In this document: positions 50,384 through 60,933 of the stretch, piece by piece
Numbering within the stretch: the stretch's first letter is position 1
Layout: every line of letters begins with the position of its first letter
Origin: Mayamaea pseudoterrestris
Lineage: Eukaryota; Bacillariophyta; Bacillariophyceae; Sellaphorales; Sellaphoraceae
DNA: 64,000 bases
Direction: 5' to 3'
NCBI GenBank assembly: GCA_027923505.1
Contig: BROI01000001.1
Span: forward strand, 838,501-902,500
Program-made: the position numbers and the translations under genes
Notes under the pieces: generated by a model
The model's database searches: none
What the model saw: the letters and a program-made list of their open reading frames with translations, nothing else
What the model was told of the DNA's origin: nothing

Positions 50384-50797
50384 TGTTGTCGATGAAAATG
50401 TTTGGTAAACATGGGCAGCGCTATCCGTTCTGATCGATGAAGACAAGATGCGGCGGCATGTGCAAAGATTCCCGGGCGAATTTCGGAGGTTCAACGTCTG
50501 CGCTGAGGGGTTAACTACGAGTACTGTAAATGACGTTTCGGCAATGACGAGTGACGCCACCACCGTCAATTATTCAATCGTGCGTACGACGTACGCTCAC
50601 AATCAAGAGCAGATGGAGTATTTTTTGCATCATGTTCCCTTTCATGTTCGCGAGGAGCTGGTTTTCAAGCATTATGCTCCCCACGACCAAAAAATCGCGC
50701 TGTGGTCGCCACTAACAGTAAAGCCGCAAGTATCTCATTCGCGTCATCGCCCACGCTCATTCTTGATCGATTATTTGCAACACTTTTCTCGTCAACC

Positions 50798-52236
50798 ATG
50801 TCCAAAGATCAAGATCTGGTGCGAGGCTTCGAGTCCATTTGCCTTCACGCTGGCTATTTGCCAGATGAAACCACGAGCCGCGCCGTTCCATTGTATCGCA
50901 CAGCTCCCTACAAGTTCGAGTCGACGGAAAAGGCAGCCGCTCTCTTTGGGCTCCAGGAGCTTGGCAACATTTACAGTGAGTAACAGGTTCTTGTCATCGG
51001 TTTGGCATTTGGTAGATGAAGCTAATGTTTAAGCATCTTATCATGTTTTGTAGAGACCGCATCGAATTAAGTTCTCACAAAACAAATCTTTCTTCCGATA
51101 TGTGTACATTTCCAGCTCGCATTGGAAACCCAACTCAGAGCATTCTCGAGGAGCGATTCACCAAAATGGAGGGCGGAGCCGCAGCCTTGGCGACGGCGAG
51201 TGGAACTGCCGCCTGCTTTTACGCAATCATCAACATTTGCCAGCAGGGCGACTCGTTTGTGAGCGCTCGCAACTTGTACGGTGGCACCTATACGCAATTC
51301 AACGATATTTTACCGCAATTTGGTATTACCTGCAAGTTTGTTGACATTACCGACCCAAAGGCTGTGGCTGCTGCCATTGACGAGACCACAAAGTGCGTCT
51401 TTTGCGAAACGGTGAGCAATCCGGCGCTTGAAATTACGCCACTCGATGAGATTGCCAAGGTGGCGCATGCGGCTGGGATTCCATTCATTGTGGATGACAC
51501 CTTCACGACGCCCTACTTGTGTCGTCCTATCGACCATGGCGCCGACATTATTTGTCACTCGCTGACAAAGTGGACCGGCGGTCACGGCACTGGTATTGGC
51601 GGCATTGTCGTTGACGCTGGACGCTTCGATTGGGCCGCCGGCAAGCATCCCTTGTTCACATCTCCGGATACATCCTACAATGGTCTTCGTTGGGGCGTTG
51701 ACTTGCCGCCGGCGTTACTTCCGATTGCGTTCATTTTGCGCATGCGGACAGTTCCTCTCCGCAACCTTGGCGCATGCATTTCACCAGATAATGCGTGGAT
51801 GTTTCTGCAGGGTATTGAGACATTAGCCTTACGCATGGATCGTCACTGCGAAAATGCTTTCAAAGTGGCCGAGTATTTGAGCAGTCACGAAAAGGTGGAG
51901 TGGGTCAAGTATCCTGGATTGGTTGGTGACAAGGAGTATGAAAAGAATGTCAGGTACATTCAAGGCAAGGGCGGAGCGTTGGTTGTTTTTGAAATCAAGG
52001 GAGGCGCCGACGCTGGCAAGCAGTTTATTGACGCCTTGAAACTGATTTCGCACGTTGCCAATGTTGGCGATGCCAAGAGCTTGGCCATCAACCCAGCCAC
52101 GACGACGCACTCCCAGCTGAACGAGGAGCAGCAACGCTTGTGCGGCATTACACCCGGCATGGTCCGTCTAGCGATTGGGATTGAAACATCTGCGGACATT
52201 CAGGACGACATTACTCAAGCTTTGGAAATTGTATAA
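50798..52236 (+). CDS. O-acetylhomoserine/O-acetylserine sulfhydrylase-type PLP enzyme
   Basis: Exons 50798-50975 and 51116-52236 join across a 140-bp GTGAGT...TTCCAG intron in phase 1; 432 residues. The join gives NIY-T-RIGNPTQ, the family hallmark. It starts with GFESICLHAGY and shows ASGTAACFYAI, FVDITDP and a PLP lysine at K211 (SLTKWTGGHGTG). This Cys/Met metabolism group makes homocysteine from O-acetylhomoserine and sulphide, with PLP. The late-domain signature (HVANVGDAKSLAINPATTTHSQL) supports OAH sulfhydrylase over cystathionine synthases. A cytosolic place is likely, with no presequence seen. Confidence 0.9.
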
Positions 52237-52697
52237 AATGATGAGTTACATTTACGACGCAAATGCCTACCGGTAGAACGATTGCCGGCCTTCAAGGAAG
52301 GCACCCAACTGTGGATCTATTATAAACGCCTCTGCTAGATAGAGTATGAAAAATAGGCTTTAACCTATCGATAAACATTCAAAGCAAGCATGATGAGACA
52401 TAGCTAAACCTATTCGACGACTAACTCTTGGAATTCGGAACATAGCTCGCGTGCGTTTTGATTGGTTATTTGGGCGTCACTTCTAACCGTCATTGCCGTT
52501 CGCTCCCCTGCGTCTGTGAAAAGTCGACCAAATTCTGATTCGTGCAAAACTCGCATCGCAAGGGAGCATGTCGAGAACCTGCGACAGACGTCGGTCGATT
52601 CGGAGGCAACACAATGGCCGCTGATCGACGGTGTGTCCACATACAAACAGAAATACCATCGCGCCTTCTCTCGTCGTCCATCCTTATAAATCTATAA
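52237..52697. other. Intergenic stretch with a TACCGGTA site
   Basis: This 461-bp stretch holds the 3' flank of the sulfhydrylase gene, with TACCGGTA at 52268-52275 just behind the stop, and the promoter of HMG-CoA reductase. No gene seen. Confidence 0.5.
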
Positions 52698-54693
52698 ATG
52701 GACGATCCTCCCTCCTCTCATCAAAGTATTGGCATGCATATTGATCAGGCTATTGACTCATTCCATTCATTGAGCTCGACGCAGCTGTACACGCTCATTG
52801 TCGGCCTCATTGTCTTGCTGACTTGCTACTTGCTCGGCAGCGCGCCCCTGTTGCTTCCAACCGGAACTAGTTTTGAAAATGAACATTACGCAAAGAGACC
52901 GCATGCTCGCAAAGAATCCGATGGTCCAGAGCCGCGGTGGCACATATTCCGCTACGTGTCACTGGTCATGGTGGCATTGTTCAGCGCCAGTGTCGTTGAG
53001 TTTGGACTGCATGCTCGCGCCTACATGAGGGATAGCGGACGCTTGCTGCAGTTTTTGGTTGGATGGAGTGTATGTCTCTGCTACTTTTTTGGTTTCTTTG
53101 GAGTTTCGTTTGTTTATAATAGTGAATTGGGATTGGAAGGTGATGAAGACGACCAGCAGCAAGAAGCGGTGCAGCGCAAGCAGGAGATGAATGAAAGAAA
53201 CGATTGCAATGGAACAGAGTAAGTCGGAAGGCAGGAGAGAAAGAATAGTTAATCATCGTTGGAGCTTGTAAGTAATCCAGCTCTTTCTATTTCCTTGACG
53301 CAGACCAATTAAGCCGCCGAGAAAGTCTGGCATTCATCCGCCTGCAGCTTGCGCTCCAATCTGCAGCGATAAGTCTTTGCCAAAGCCAATTAAGCAAGCT
53401 GCAACAGTCTCGCATCACCATGAGTATGAAAACATGCCGAACGAGGACATCGCGCAGCTTGTACTCGATAATCGCATGAAGGACCATGAACTTGAGACGC
53501 GACTGGATGCTCGCCGCGCCGTTTCGGTTCGTCGGCTGGTTGTTCAACAAAAGCTACAGTCACTTGGACGCGGCGACGCCCTTGCCAAGCTGCCCTACCA
53601 AAACGACCTTGACTATTCTCGCGTCCATGGCGCCAATTGCGAAATCGTCGTTGGCTACGTTCCCATTCCAGTTGGCATGGTTGGTCCATTGACGCTCAAT
53701 GACGAAACTGTCTACATCCCAATGGCCACGACGGAAGGTTGCCTCGTCGCCAGCACCAATCGCGGCGTCAAGGCCATTACCAGCTGCGGCGGCGCGCACG
53801 CACAAATTGTCAAGGATGGCATTACGCGAGCACCGTGCTTGCGCATGAAGTCGGCCATGGAGGCAGCCTCGCTCAAGCTTTGGTGCGAGGCTCCGGAGAA
53901 TTTTGCAAGGCTCAAGCAAGCCTTTGAGCGAACAACGTCGTTCGGTAAACTAAAGAGTCTGCAGGCAACTGTTGCCGGCAAGAATGTGTATTTAAGGTTA
54001 GTTTGCTTTTCGGGCGACGCCATGGGAATGAACATGGTATCCAAGGGCAGTTTGGCAGTGATTGAATGCCTACAGGCAGAGTTTCCTCAAGTTGAATTAG
54101 TCGCGCTCTCGGGCAACATGTGCACCGATAAGAAAGCAGCAGCGACGAATTGGTTGGAAGGCCGCGGCAAGTCAGTGGTGGTGGAAGCTATTATTTCTAA
54201 AGATGTGGTCCGTAATGTGCTCAAGACGACGGCCAAGGCCATGGTTTATACCAATCTGCACAAGAACCTGATCGGAAGTGCCATGGCCGGTGTCATGGGT
54301 GGTTTTAATGCTCATGCTTCCAATATTGTCACTGCCATTTTCTTGGCGACTGGTCAGGATCCGGCGCAGAATGTTGAAAGTAGCAACTGCATTACACTCA
54401 TGGAGGAGACGGACGAGGGCGACTTGTGGATCAGTTGTACTATGCCAAGCTTGGAAGTTGGCACGGTTGGCGGTGGCACTGGTCTCGAGGCTCAAGCGGC
54501 TTGCCTGCAAGCGATGGGATGCAAAGGCGCTGGTGTTGTTCCAGGCGACAACGCCAAGAAGCTGGCAAGCATTGTGGCGGCTGCTACCATGGCGGGTGAG
54601 TTGAGCTTACTAGCGGCGCTGGCTGCCAATACTCTGGTGCAGGCGCACATGCAGCACAATCGCAAGCCCGTTACTTCTTCAAGTAAGGTTTAA
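52698..54693 (+). CDS. HMGR: 3-hydroxy-3-methylglutaryl-CoA reductase, membrane anchored
   Basis: Exons 52698-53218 and 53304-54693 join across an 85-bp GTAAGT...GACGCAG intron in phase 2; 636 residues. The first exon encodes a short anchor with three hydrophobic segments (LIVGLIVLLTCYLLG, VSLVMVALFSASVVEF, LLQFLVGWSVCLCYFF); the second encodes a linker and the catalytic domain. Catalytic residues are present: Glu in TTEGCLVAS (318), Lys in DKKAAATNW, Asp in GQDPAQNV and His in HMQHNR. The enzyme reduces HMG-CoA to mevalonate with NADPH, the rate-limiting step of the mevalonate pathway, on the ER. The anchor is simpler than the eight-span animal type. Confidence 0.93.
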
Positions 54694-55783
54694 GTGGGAG
54701 CGAAAACACGCTCTACTGTACTCATTGCTCGTCTGCTTGGTGTTGATGTTTCTTTGTCCGAGGTTATAAGGTTGCGGCAAATACTCTGTTTTAAATTTCC
54801 ATGTAATAGCGCACACATTTATTATGTTTGAAATCGTTCTTACTGGTTATGCAAGTAAAGCGTGTACGTAGCCTACTGATCTCAATAAGCACTGGTGGGT
54901 CTCCGTCGCTCTTCAGGCTGCGCCTTTCCGACAGGGCTTAGCGTATTGGCGCATTCATCTTTGCCCGTGCGCTTGGCTTTAAAAGTACACCCGTGTGTGA
55001 TCCATATCGCTGACTACTTTAACCCGCTCCGACTGAGTAGCGCTTGCAAGGCAGACGATGGGTTGCCGTGTTTTAAACTTTAGGTACGAGTACGACAGCT
55101 TCGCGTCGACGAACGCGCTGCGGTTGACCATTGCATATGAAGCACCAAGCACAGTGAATGGCAAATTCGTACTTGGCAGAGTTAAAAGGAAATCTACCAG
55201 CTGTTTCATTTGCCGACTGGTGATGCCGCGCGTTTGCAAAGGAACTGACATAGGAACTGGCATCGCCGCTTTTGTGAAGCTTCCCGCGGCCGAAGTCCAC
55301 TCGAGCTGCAAATATCCTTGCCTTCATGAGTGGAACGATGCTCATGTGGCATGACATACTGTCAACCTACAATCGGGTCACACACCAGTCTTAGCCTTTG
55401 ACGCGACGTGTACCGGTATTTCATGTGTACAGTGATCGACGTCAATGGCTGGCAATGACGAGAGTCGGTACCGGTAGAGAGTTGTTCCGTACGATAATGT
55501 TGGAATAAAATGACTCCTAAGATACATTATCTTTTCTTCTACTAGTCTGTGAGATCATTAAAGTGATTACTTGAAGGATTTTCGTTTTGCTGCTGACTCA
55601 GCTCAGTAGTCTCGTTCTCGTATGCTGCGTTTGTTCACTGCTTTGTCTCGTTCATATGTCTTGTTGAAGGTTATGTAATAACACCGATTTGATTGTGACC
55701 ATGTGCCTTCCAAATATTATTGGCTTCGAACGCCACCTGACAGCTCACTTTTGCTTCACAATCGCAGGCTGGTGGTCAAGCTA
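54694..55783. other. Gene-poor stretch with two TACCGGTA sites
   Basis: This 1,090-bp stretch holds TACCGGTA at 55411 and 55469 and, on the minus strand, one exon-like frame (listed separately at 54979-55305). No other gene or RNA is seen. Confidence 0.45.
54979..55305 (-). CDS. Possible terminal exon of an unknown gene
   Basis: A 108-residue frame begins at an acceptor-like TTTGCAG and has no ATG of its own near the start. Its content (GITSRQMKQLVDFLLTL, VLGASYAMVNRSAFVDAKL) looks protein-like. A donor-like GTATGT lies 54 bp upstream, but no in-frame start could be found beyond it. It could be a fragment of a lost gene or a chance frame. Confidence 0.25.
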   Translation of the reverse strand, partial: LEWTSAAGSFTKAAMPVPMSVPLQTRGITSRQMKQLVDFLLTLPSTNLPFTVLGASYAMVNRSAFVDAKLSYSYLKFKTRQPIVCLASATQSERVKVVSDMDHTRVYF

Positions 55784-56383
55784 CTACGGGTTCGCGGTAT
55801 CAGTGATTTCGATTCCGGGAGCCGACGCTTGCGACGCAGTCTTCGTCGGTGGACTTTCTTTCATAATGTCGATTGGTCCCCAAGCAAATAAAGCGGTAAT
55901 GATTGCGCCCAGCGCCCAAAAGGCGAGTGCAATGTAGCGGATGTATCCGTTCTAAACAGAGTGGCAGGGATTGGTGAGGCGAACGGCGCGTGTATGTGGT
56001 ATAGTTGCCGCAATCGTCGGCATCGTCACTTACATGGCAGATTGCTTCCATGACGACATTGACAACGCAATTTACAAAGGCAAAACTGTACAACCTCTTG
56101 ACTTGACACTTTTTGTCCATTTGGATGCAGGCAGGAATCAGGACATAAATCACGCTAATGATGCCAAGTACGATTGCGACCAATGATGTTGCTAGACAGT
56201 AAGGCCTGATAAACGTGAAAATGAGCCCCAGCACAAGAATTACTACTGGGAGAAGGGGAAGCAAACTTCCATGAGGAAAGCACTTTGGTCTGTGGTCGCA
56301 AGGAAAAACGAGCGTCGGTCGCGTGAGAACTTCTTGTAAAAATAACTCGTACCTCGCTCCCACAATCCTTACCGGAAAGCCAT
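55784..56383 (-). CDS. Four-span membrane protein with an 11-nt first exon, array member A
   Basis: Exons 56373-56383, 56034-56289 and 55784-55951, with introns of 83 bp (GTAAGG...CACAG) and 82 bp (GTAAGT...GTTTAG); 144 residues. The first exon is ATGGCTTTCCG and splits an Arg codon. The protein starts MAFRPKCFPHG and has hydrophobic segments LLPVVILVLGLIFTFI, SLVAIVLGIISVIYVLI, FAFVNCVVNVVMEAI and YIALAFWALGAIITALF, then a Pro/Ala tail. Members B and C share the same exon plan. No family is recognised; a small tetraspan of the secretory or plasma membrane is likely. Confidence 0.75.
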
Positions 56384-57400
56384 CGTAGCTCTTTTAGATA
56401 TCGAATTAATGAAGCAACTTCCTCGTAAACTGGTAGAATAGGCTAATCGCTGGCAGGATGCATCCGACTTCCGTCGAACAGAGAAGTATAACTTCTGGAA
56501 ATAAAACTCATCCGGGAACTTCTAGGATCATGTTACTAGAGTAATTGATATGATAGCTACGCCAACTCGGTGATGAATACGATAGTAACTCATCCTAGAA
56601 CTTCCAGACGTACTTGGCTGTTATTAGAATAAGAATGCACGAGCCATCAATCGTGTAAGATCGGGTGCAAAGTGGGTGCGGACGACAACATACTCCAGTG
56701 CACATAGCTATGGATCGAAAACCAGACGGATGTGCGTCTGCTTCATAGTTCATTATTCATTCCTGTGCTGCGTGCTAGGATATAGCATCATTCAACATTA
56801 TTTACCTCCAGGCGCGCTCAAATAAAAAATGTCCGATATACTCACTCACGTGTCGATACTTTCCTACGACGTAATAGCTAGCGTTAACCGTTGCGACACG
56901 AAAATGGTGCATGATTGCTGCCCGCCGGATGAATGAAGAATGAGGTCGACCAGCTTGCGCATCGCAGACGTCTTACCTTGGTTCCTCGGGGAGTTATGTA
57001 GTACTAGCGACGATAACAGACATTGCTTTCACTACTGACATGCAGAAATATTATTTTGGCTCGTGCGCCTGCTGCTGATTGCAATTTGCTCCAAGCATCA
57101 ATGATGCGATAAGGCGCCAATTGACAAAGGAGGTTGGAGGGCCACCGTTGACCAAAGCCCAAAGCAAAGACGCGTCAACCTATCGAAACCTTGTCATTTC
57201 GACACTGCACTTCCAAATCTACGTGAAGCGAAAAATGGCGTCAGGCGTCACCGCATGCTCGACAAGCCTGCGCCAGAAGCATTCAATGAAACCGTACGAA
57301 GTACGAATTCTTTTGCCACCAATGTACGCCATTGCGACTACAACCAATTGACCTAATGTGAGTTTTCATTAACGAAGTCTATAAACTTGCATCAATTCAA
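56384..57400. other. Gap between array members A and B
   Basis: This 1,017-bp stretch holds an imperfect fold-back at 56515-56605 and a 90-residue + strand frame near 57079-57351 without a good start or known resemblance. No other gene is seen. Confidence 0.4.
56515..56605. repeat. Imperfect inverted repeat (fold-back)
   Basis: The arm 56515-56537 (GGAACTTCTAGGATCATGTT..) pairs with 56584-56605 with a few mismatches and one gap, around a 46-bp loop. It could be a small fold-back element or a transcript hairpin. Only one copy is seen in the window. Confidence 0.45.
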
Positions 57401-58031
57401 CTACGGGGTGCCGGTGGCTTTGACTTCGATTCCTGGTGCGGCCGCTGGCTCAGTCGTCGTTGGCGGACTCTCTTTGATGATCTTCATCGGAGCCCATGCA
57501 AAAACGCCTGTAATGATTGCACCCAATGCCCAAAATGCGATTGCAACGTAGCGGACGTAACGATTCTAAACACAGACGATAAGGGTAAGAGGTACGACGC
57601 GAACGGTTGCTGAAATGGCGGTCATGCAGTCATGCAATCATTATTGCTTACCCGGCAGATAGCTTCCATGATGATGTTGACAATGCAAAAGCTGAAAGCA
57701 AAGCCATACAGTCTTTTTAACTGGCAGGTTGAGTCGAACTGAACGCAGGCAGGGAGCAAGACGAGGATCACGCTTATGATGCCAAGGATAATAGCCACTG
57801 TAGATGTAGCTATACAGTACGGCCTGACAAATGTGAATATGAGTCCCAAGACAAGAATCACTCCTGGAAGAAAAGGAAGCAAAGGCCCGTATGGACAACA
57901 CTTTGGTCTGTAGGTAGACAGAAGGATGGACCAACCGTTCGTTGCGTGAGAAGTAAGAACCGCGCAAAATGTAGGTGGGATTGGGTTGTCCGGCGGACAC
58001 TAATGCAGACAGATCCTTACCGGTATAGCAT
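57401..58031 (-). CDS. Four-span membrane protein with an 11-nt first exon, array member B
   Basis: Exons 58021-58031, 57652-57907 and 57401-57565, with introns of 113 bp (GTAAGG...CTACAG) and 86 bp (GTAAGC...GTTTAG); 143 residues. The first exon is ATGCTATACCG, and a TACCGGTA octamer spans its splice donor. The start MLYRPKCCPYGPLLPF parallels member A. The 256-nt middle exon has the same length in A, B and C. The last exon ends in TEPAAAPGIEVKATGTP, like the SAPGIEITD end of A. A and B are the closest pair. Confidence 0.78.
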
Positions 58032-58346
58032 AGTAACTTCTTTATCCTATTTAGTGAAACCTATGTGAACTACGTATATGTTTGCTCAAAGAAATGTGCT
58101 GCTCACAACCTCGGAACAGGAAACCGACTTTCGTCGAATGACAATCTTCAGGAATCTCGCACTGCGAGTTGTGACTGCCGATGTGACGACAAAAATTTTG
58201 ATCGTGTGCAAGCGTTGGCGTCTACTACTATCGGTATAACAAAGATCACTAATATAACAGTTAAGAACGTGCTAGAATACAATTACAATTTCTTTATCCA
58301 ACTTTATCCAACTCAACATGGGGCTGAGTTGCTAATGAACCTCAAT

Positions 58347-58929
58347 CTACGCGTTGAGGCTTGTCGTGTTGGTTCTGTTCGTTGCGTGTGCCTCGCTCTC
58401 CGCAATAACCTTGTTAGGTTTGAAGGCAAAATATGCAGTGACGATCGCTCCCAACGCCCAGAATGCAACTGCAACCCAGTTGGACCAAGAAGTCTGATAA
58501 GGAAAAACGAAAAGTGTAAGTCGTTTGTTCGCGCGTTATGGCAAGCAAATTAGCACTGCGATTGCGCTTACTCGGCAGAGAGCTTCCATGATCAGATTGA
58601 TAACGCTGAAAATGGAGGCAGCAATGAAGATGTACTTGATTTGGCTCGTGGTGTTGAACTGAATGCTTGCCGGAAGGAGGACCAGCATAACGCTGATGAC
58701 GCCGAGGACAATAGCAACACTCGATGTTCTACGGCAGTTGGGTCCAATGATCGTAAAGATCAATCCAAGCAAAAGGATAACACCTGGCACAAGCGGGAGC
58801 ATAGGTCCGTATGGGAAACAATTGGGTCTGTCGATAGGAAGAAGAAAAGGTGCGACGGGTGAGGCCTCATGACGGGACAGGATGTCATTCTCAATCGTCT
58901 AGCTGATAAATATCGTACTTTACAGCCAT
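58347..58929 (-). CDS. Four-span membrane protein with an 11-nt first exon, array member C
   Basis: Exons 58919-58929, 58572-58827 and 58347-58493, with introns of 91 bp (GTACGA...CGACAG) and 78 bp (GTAAGC...TATCAG); 137 residues. The first exon is ATGGCTGTAAA. The protein starts MAVKPNCFPYGPMLPLV and shares the PxCxPxG motif, the four hydrophobic segments and the NxIMEAxCR end of exon 2 with A and B. The tail differs and is Asn/Thr-rich (NRTNTTSLNA). Function unknown. Confidence 0.75.
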
Positions 58930-59264
58930 CGTGGAAGTTTTTTGCGGTCTTGAAAGTGCTGAATTAGATTTGTGAGTGTTGTCGATTAAGCAAACCTCGA
59001 TTGTTGTGACATGGACGCAGACTTTCGAAGAGGAGATCCGAAGTCGTTTGAAGCCGAAGGAGTTCAATTTTCGTCCATGGTTTGGTGTCAAGAAGGCCTC
59101 AGGTCGTATCGGTACACCAGAATCGGTGCGACATTAGCTCGTCGGTGTTGACGAATCGCGCTTTTGCGAACTTACCGCGGCAACCTTGGTTGCGACTTTG
59201 CCGCATTATATCATTATTTCCGTCCATTCCGTGCATTCACTTTATAGATTAAGCTTACAGCACA
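58930..59264. other. Divergent promoter region
   Basis: This 335-bp stretch lies between array member C (minus) and the coiled-coil/SPRY-like gene (plus). It should hold both promoters. No other feature seen. Confidence 0.4.
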
Positions 59265-60590
59265 ATGGAATCGCCATCAAAAGTAGCCTTGCGTGAAATG
59301 CGCGTGCAGAAACGCGATTTGATGCGTCAATTGGTTTCGGAACGCAAACGCATCAAGACGCTCGAACGCGAAACCGTGTCATTGCGTACTCAAACGTCGG
59401 TACCCGAGACATACCTTGTTGCGTTGAACAGCGAGAAGGAAGATATGGCTCGCGATCTGTCGACGGAACGCCATCGTGTTGCGGCGCTTGAAAAGGAAGT
59501 TGCCTATTTTCGCGCTCAACACCAGCGCACCAGCAGCAGTTTGGAGACGGAGCGAACGCGAGCAGCGGCCCTCCGAGATGAGCTCAAACTTACCAAAGAT
59601 GCTCAAGTTCGTGACTACGCGAAACTAAAGGCAGCCAAGACAAGTGTCAGCGCGTTGACTTTGGAAAAGGATAAATTACTTCGCTTGTTGACTGCGGAGC
59701 GCGAGCGCAATTTGGCTCTAAAGAGTGACGCTGACAAATTTCGAGCGCAGATAAACACTCTGACTCAACTTTTGAATCAAGAGAAGAGTGATTCACACGC
59801 GCTTAAAAAGAGTACGTCACGTCTTCTTGAACAGGAGGTGAAGAATGTGGCGTTTGTGCAGACAAGCCTCGATAGGATGAGACAGAAGGTTGCTGCTGGG
59901 CGTGTTCAACTTGCATCGCTTGCATCAAGTAATAATGCATTATCTGCTCAAAAGGGGTACTTGGATCGCAGTTTGATCAGGGAGCGCAATCGCGTCGAAA
60001 CACTTGAACGAGATGTTGCCGCTGATCGAGCGCGAGAGATTGACTTGACTCGACTTTTGGAAACTGAACAGAAGCTTGTCGCTTCGCTGCGGCAGGATCT
60101 CAACGCTGCCAGCACGCGCCTTTTCAAACTAAATACCATTCAAAATGAATGGAATACCGAAGGATGTAGTAAAGAGGTTTTGTTTACATCGGGCAATTCG
60201 TTTTTAATGCTCTCAGTCGATGACAGCCCTGATGGAACGAGCATGCCAGGAGTATACGGTAATCTTGCTATGGACTCGGGCGTTTATCTCCAGCAGTTAT
60301 CATATAACGGCACTGGCTATACGTTTGTGGGCCTGGTGGCAAATGACACGGAAAAGGAGAATTTGAAATTCGCAGGAAACGATTTTCGGACGCTTCCCTT
60401 GATGAAGGTGGTTTCCGGCAATTCCGCATCAATTCTAGTCGACATGAACAAACGAGTCGCTACGATGACTAGCAATGGAGGAGGGGAAACAAGTTTTAAT
60501 TTACCTGCAAAGGTATGGGTCGCCTGCGCGCTCAAGCGCAGTACGGCGCGCGAAGCAACTTTGTTGCCTTGTTTGCACTGGGATGCCTGA
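59265..60590 (+). CDS. Coiled-coil protein with a SPRY-like C-terminal domain
   Basis: The protein has 441 residues. Residues 1 to about 295 are coiled coil rich in RERNRVETLERDV-type heptads, with repeated TERxRxAALExE units. The last 140 residues look like a SPRY/concanavalin-type beta domain: LMLSVDDSPDG, YTFVGLVAND, SILVDMNKRVATMTSNGG and FNLPAKVWVACAL follow the usual order of a DM-x-x-x-x-x-x-x-NG turn and a final strand. Coiled coil plus SPRY recalls TRIM-like proteins, but no RING or B-box precedes it. Many similar proteins occur in stramenopiles with unknown roles. Confidence 0.65.
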   Translation: MESPSKVALREMRVQKRDLMRQLVSERKRIKTLERETVSLRTQTSVPETYLVALNSEKEDMARDLSTERHRVAALEKEVAYFRAQHQRTSSSLETERTRAAALRDELKLTKDAQVRDYAKLKAAKTSVSALTLEKDKLLRLLTAERERNLALKSDADKFRAQINTLTQLLNQEKSDSHALKKSTSRLLEQEVKNVAFVQTSLDRMRQKVAAGRVQLASLASSNNALSAQKGYLDRSLIRERNRVETLERDVAADRAREIDLTRLLETEQKLVASLRQDLNAASTRLFKLNTIQNEWNTEGCSKEVLFTSGNSFLMLSVDDSPDGTSMPGVYGNLAMDSGVYLQQLSYNGTGYTFVGLVANDTEKENLKFAGNDFRTLPLMKVVSGNSASILVDMNKRVATMTSNGGGETSFNLPAKVWVACALKRSTAREATLLPCLHWDA

Positions 60591-60933
60591 CTCTGAGCGA
60601 TCAACTAATATATCCAAAATGTCCATTGCTTATAGCATATAATATTGCAACAAAACTAAAAAATCCACTAACGCAACTGTGAAGAAGACCCATGTGCATG
60701 TACGTCTCGCGATATTGCCGAAGCGTCAGAGAAATGGTTGGACGATAAATTAAGTCAACGATGTGTTTCGTAGTATTTAGCTGTCTACGGAGCAGCTTAC
60801 GCGGCTTATTGTCGCTCCCGCCATCAGTGCAGCCAAAGCTCCAATGAATGGGTAGTACCCAAATTGAAAGTCGACAGGAAATGATCGAACGAACACTGCT
60901 TTTGCATTATGATAATTGCGCCACAGTCTGGTA
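60591..60933. other. Convergent intergenic stretch
   Basis: About 340 bp between convergent genes. It holds the two 3' flanks and no visible gene, RNA or repeat. Confidence 0.4.

Noticed and set aside
50448-51032. 194-residue + strand frame ahead of and over the sulfhydrylase start
   Set aside because: It overlaps the well-supported first exon in another frame and shows no domain. The upstream part is probably the divergent promoter.
57079-57351. 90-residue + strand frame between array members
   Set aside because: No proper start, no recognisable motif and no splice context; listed only as part of the gap.
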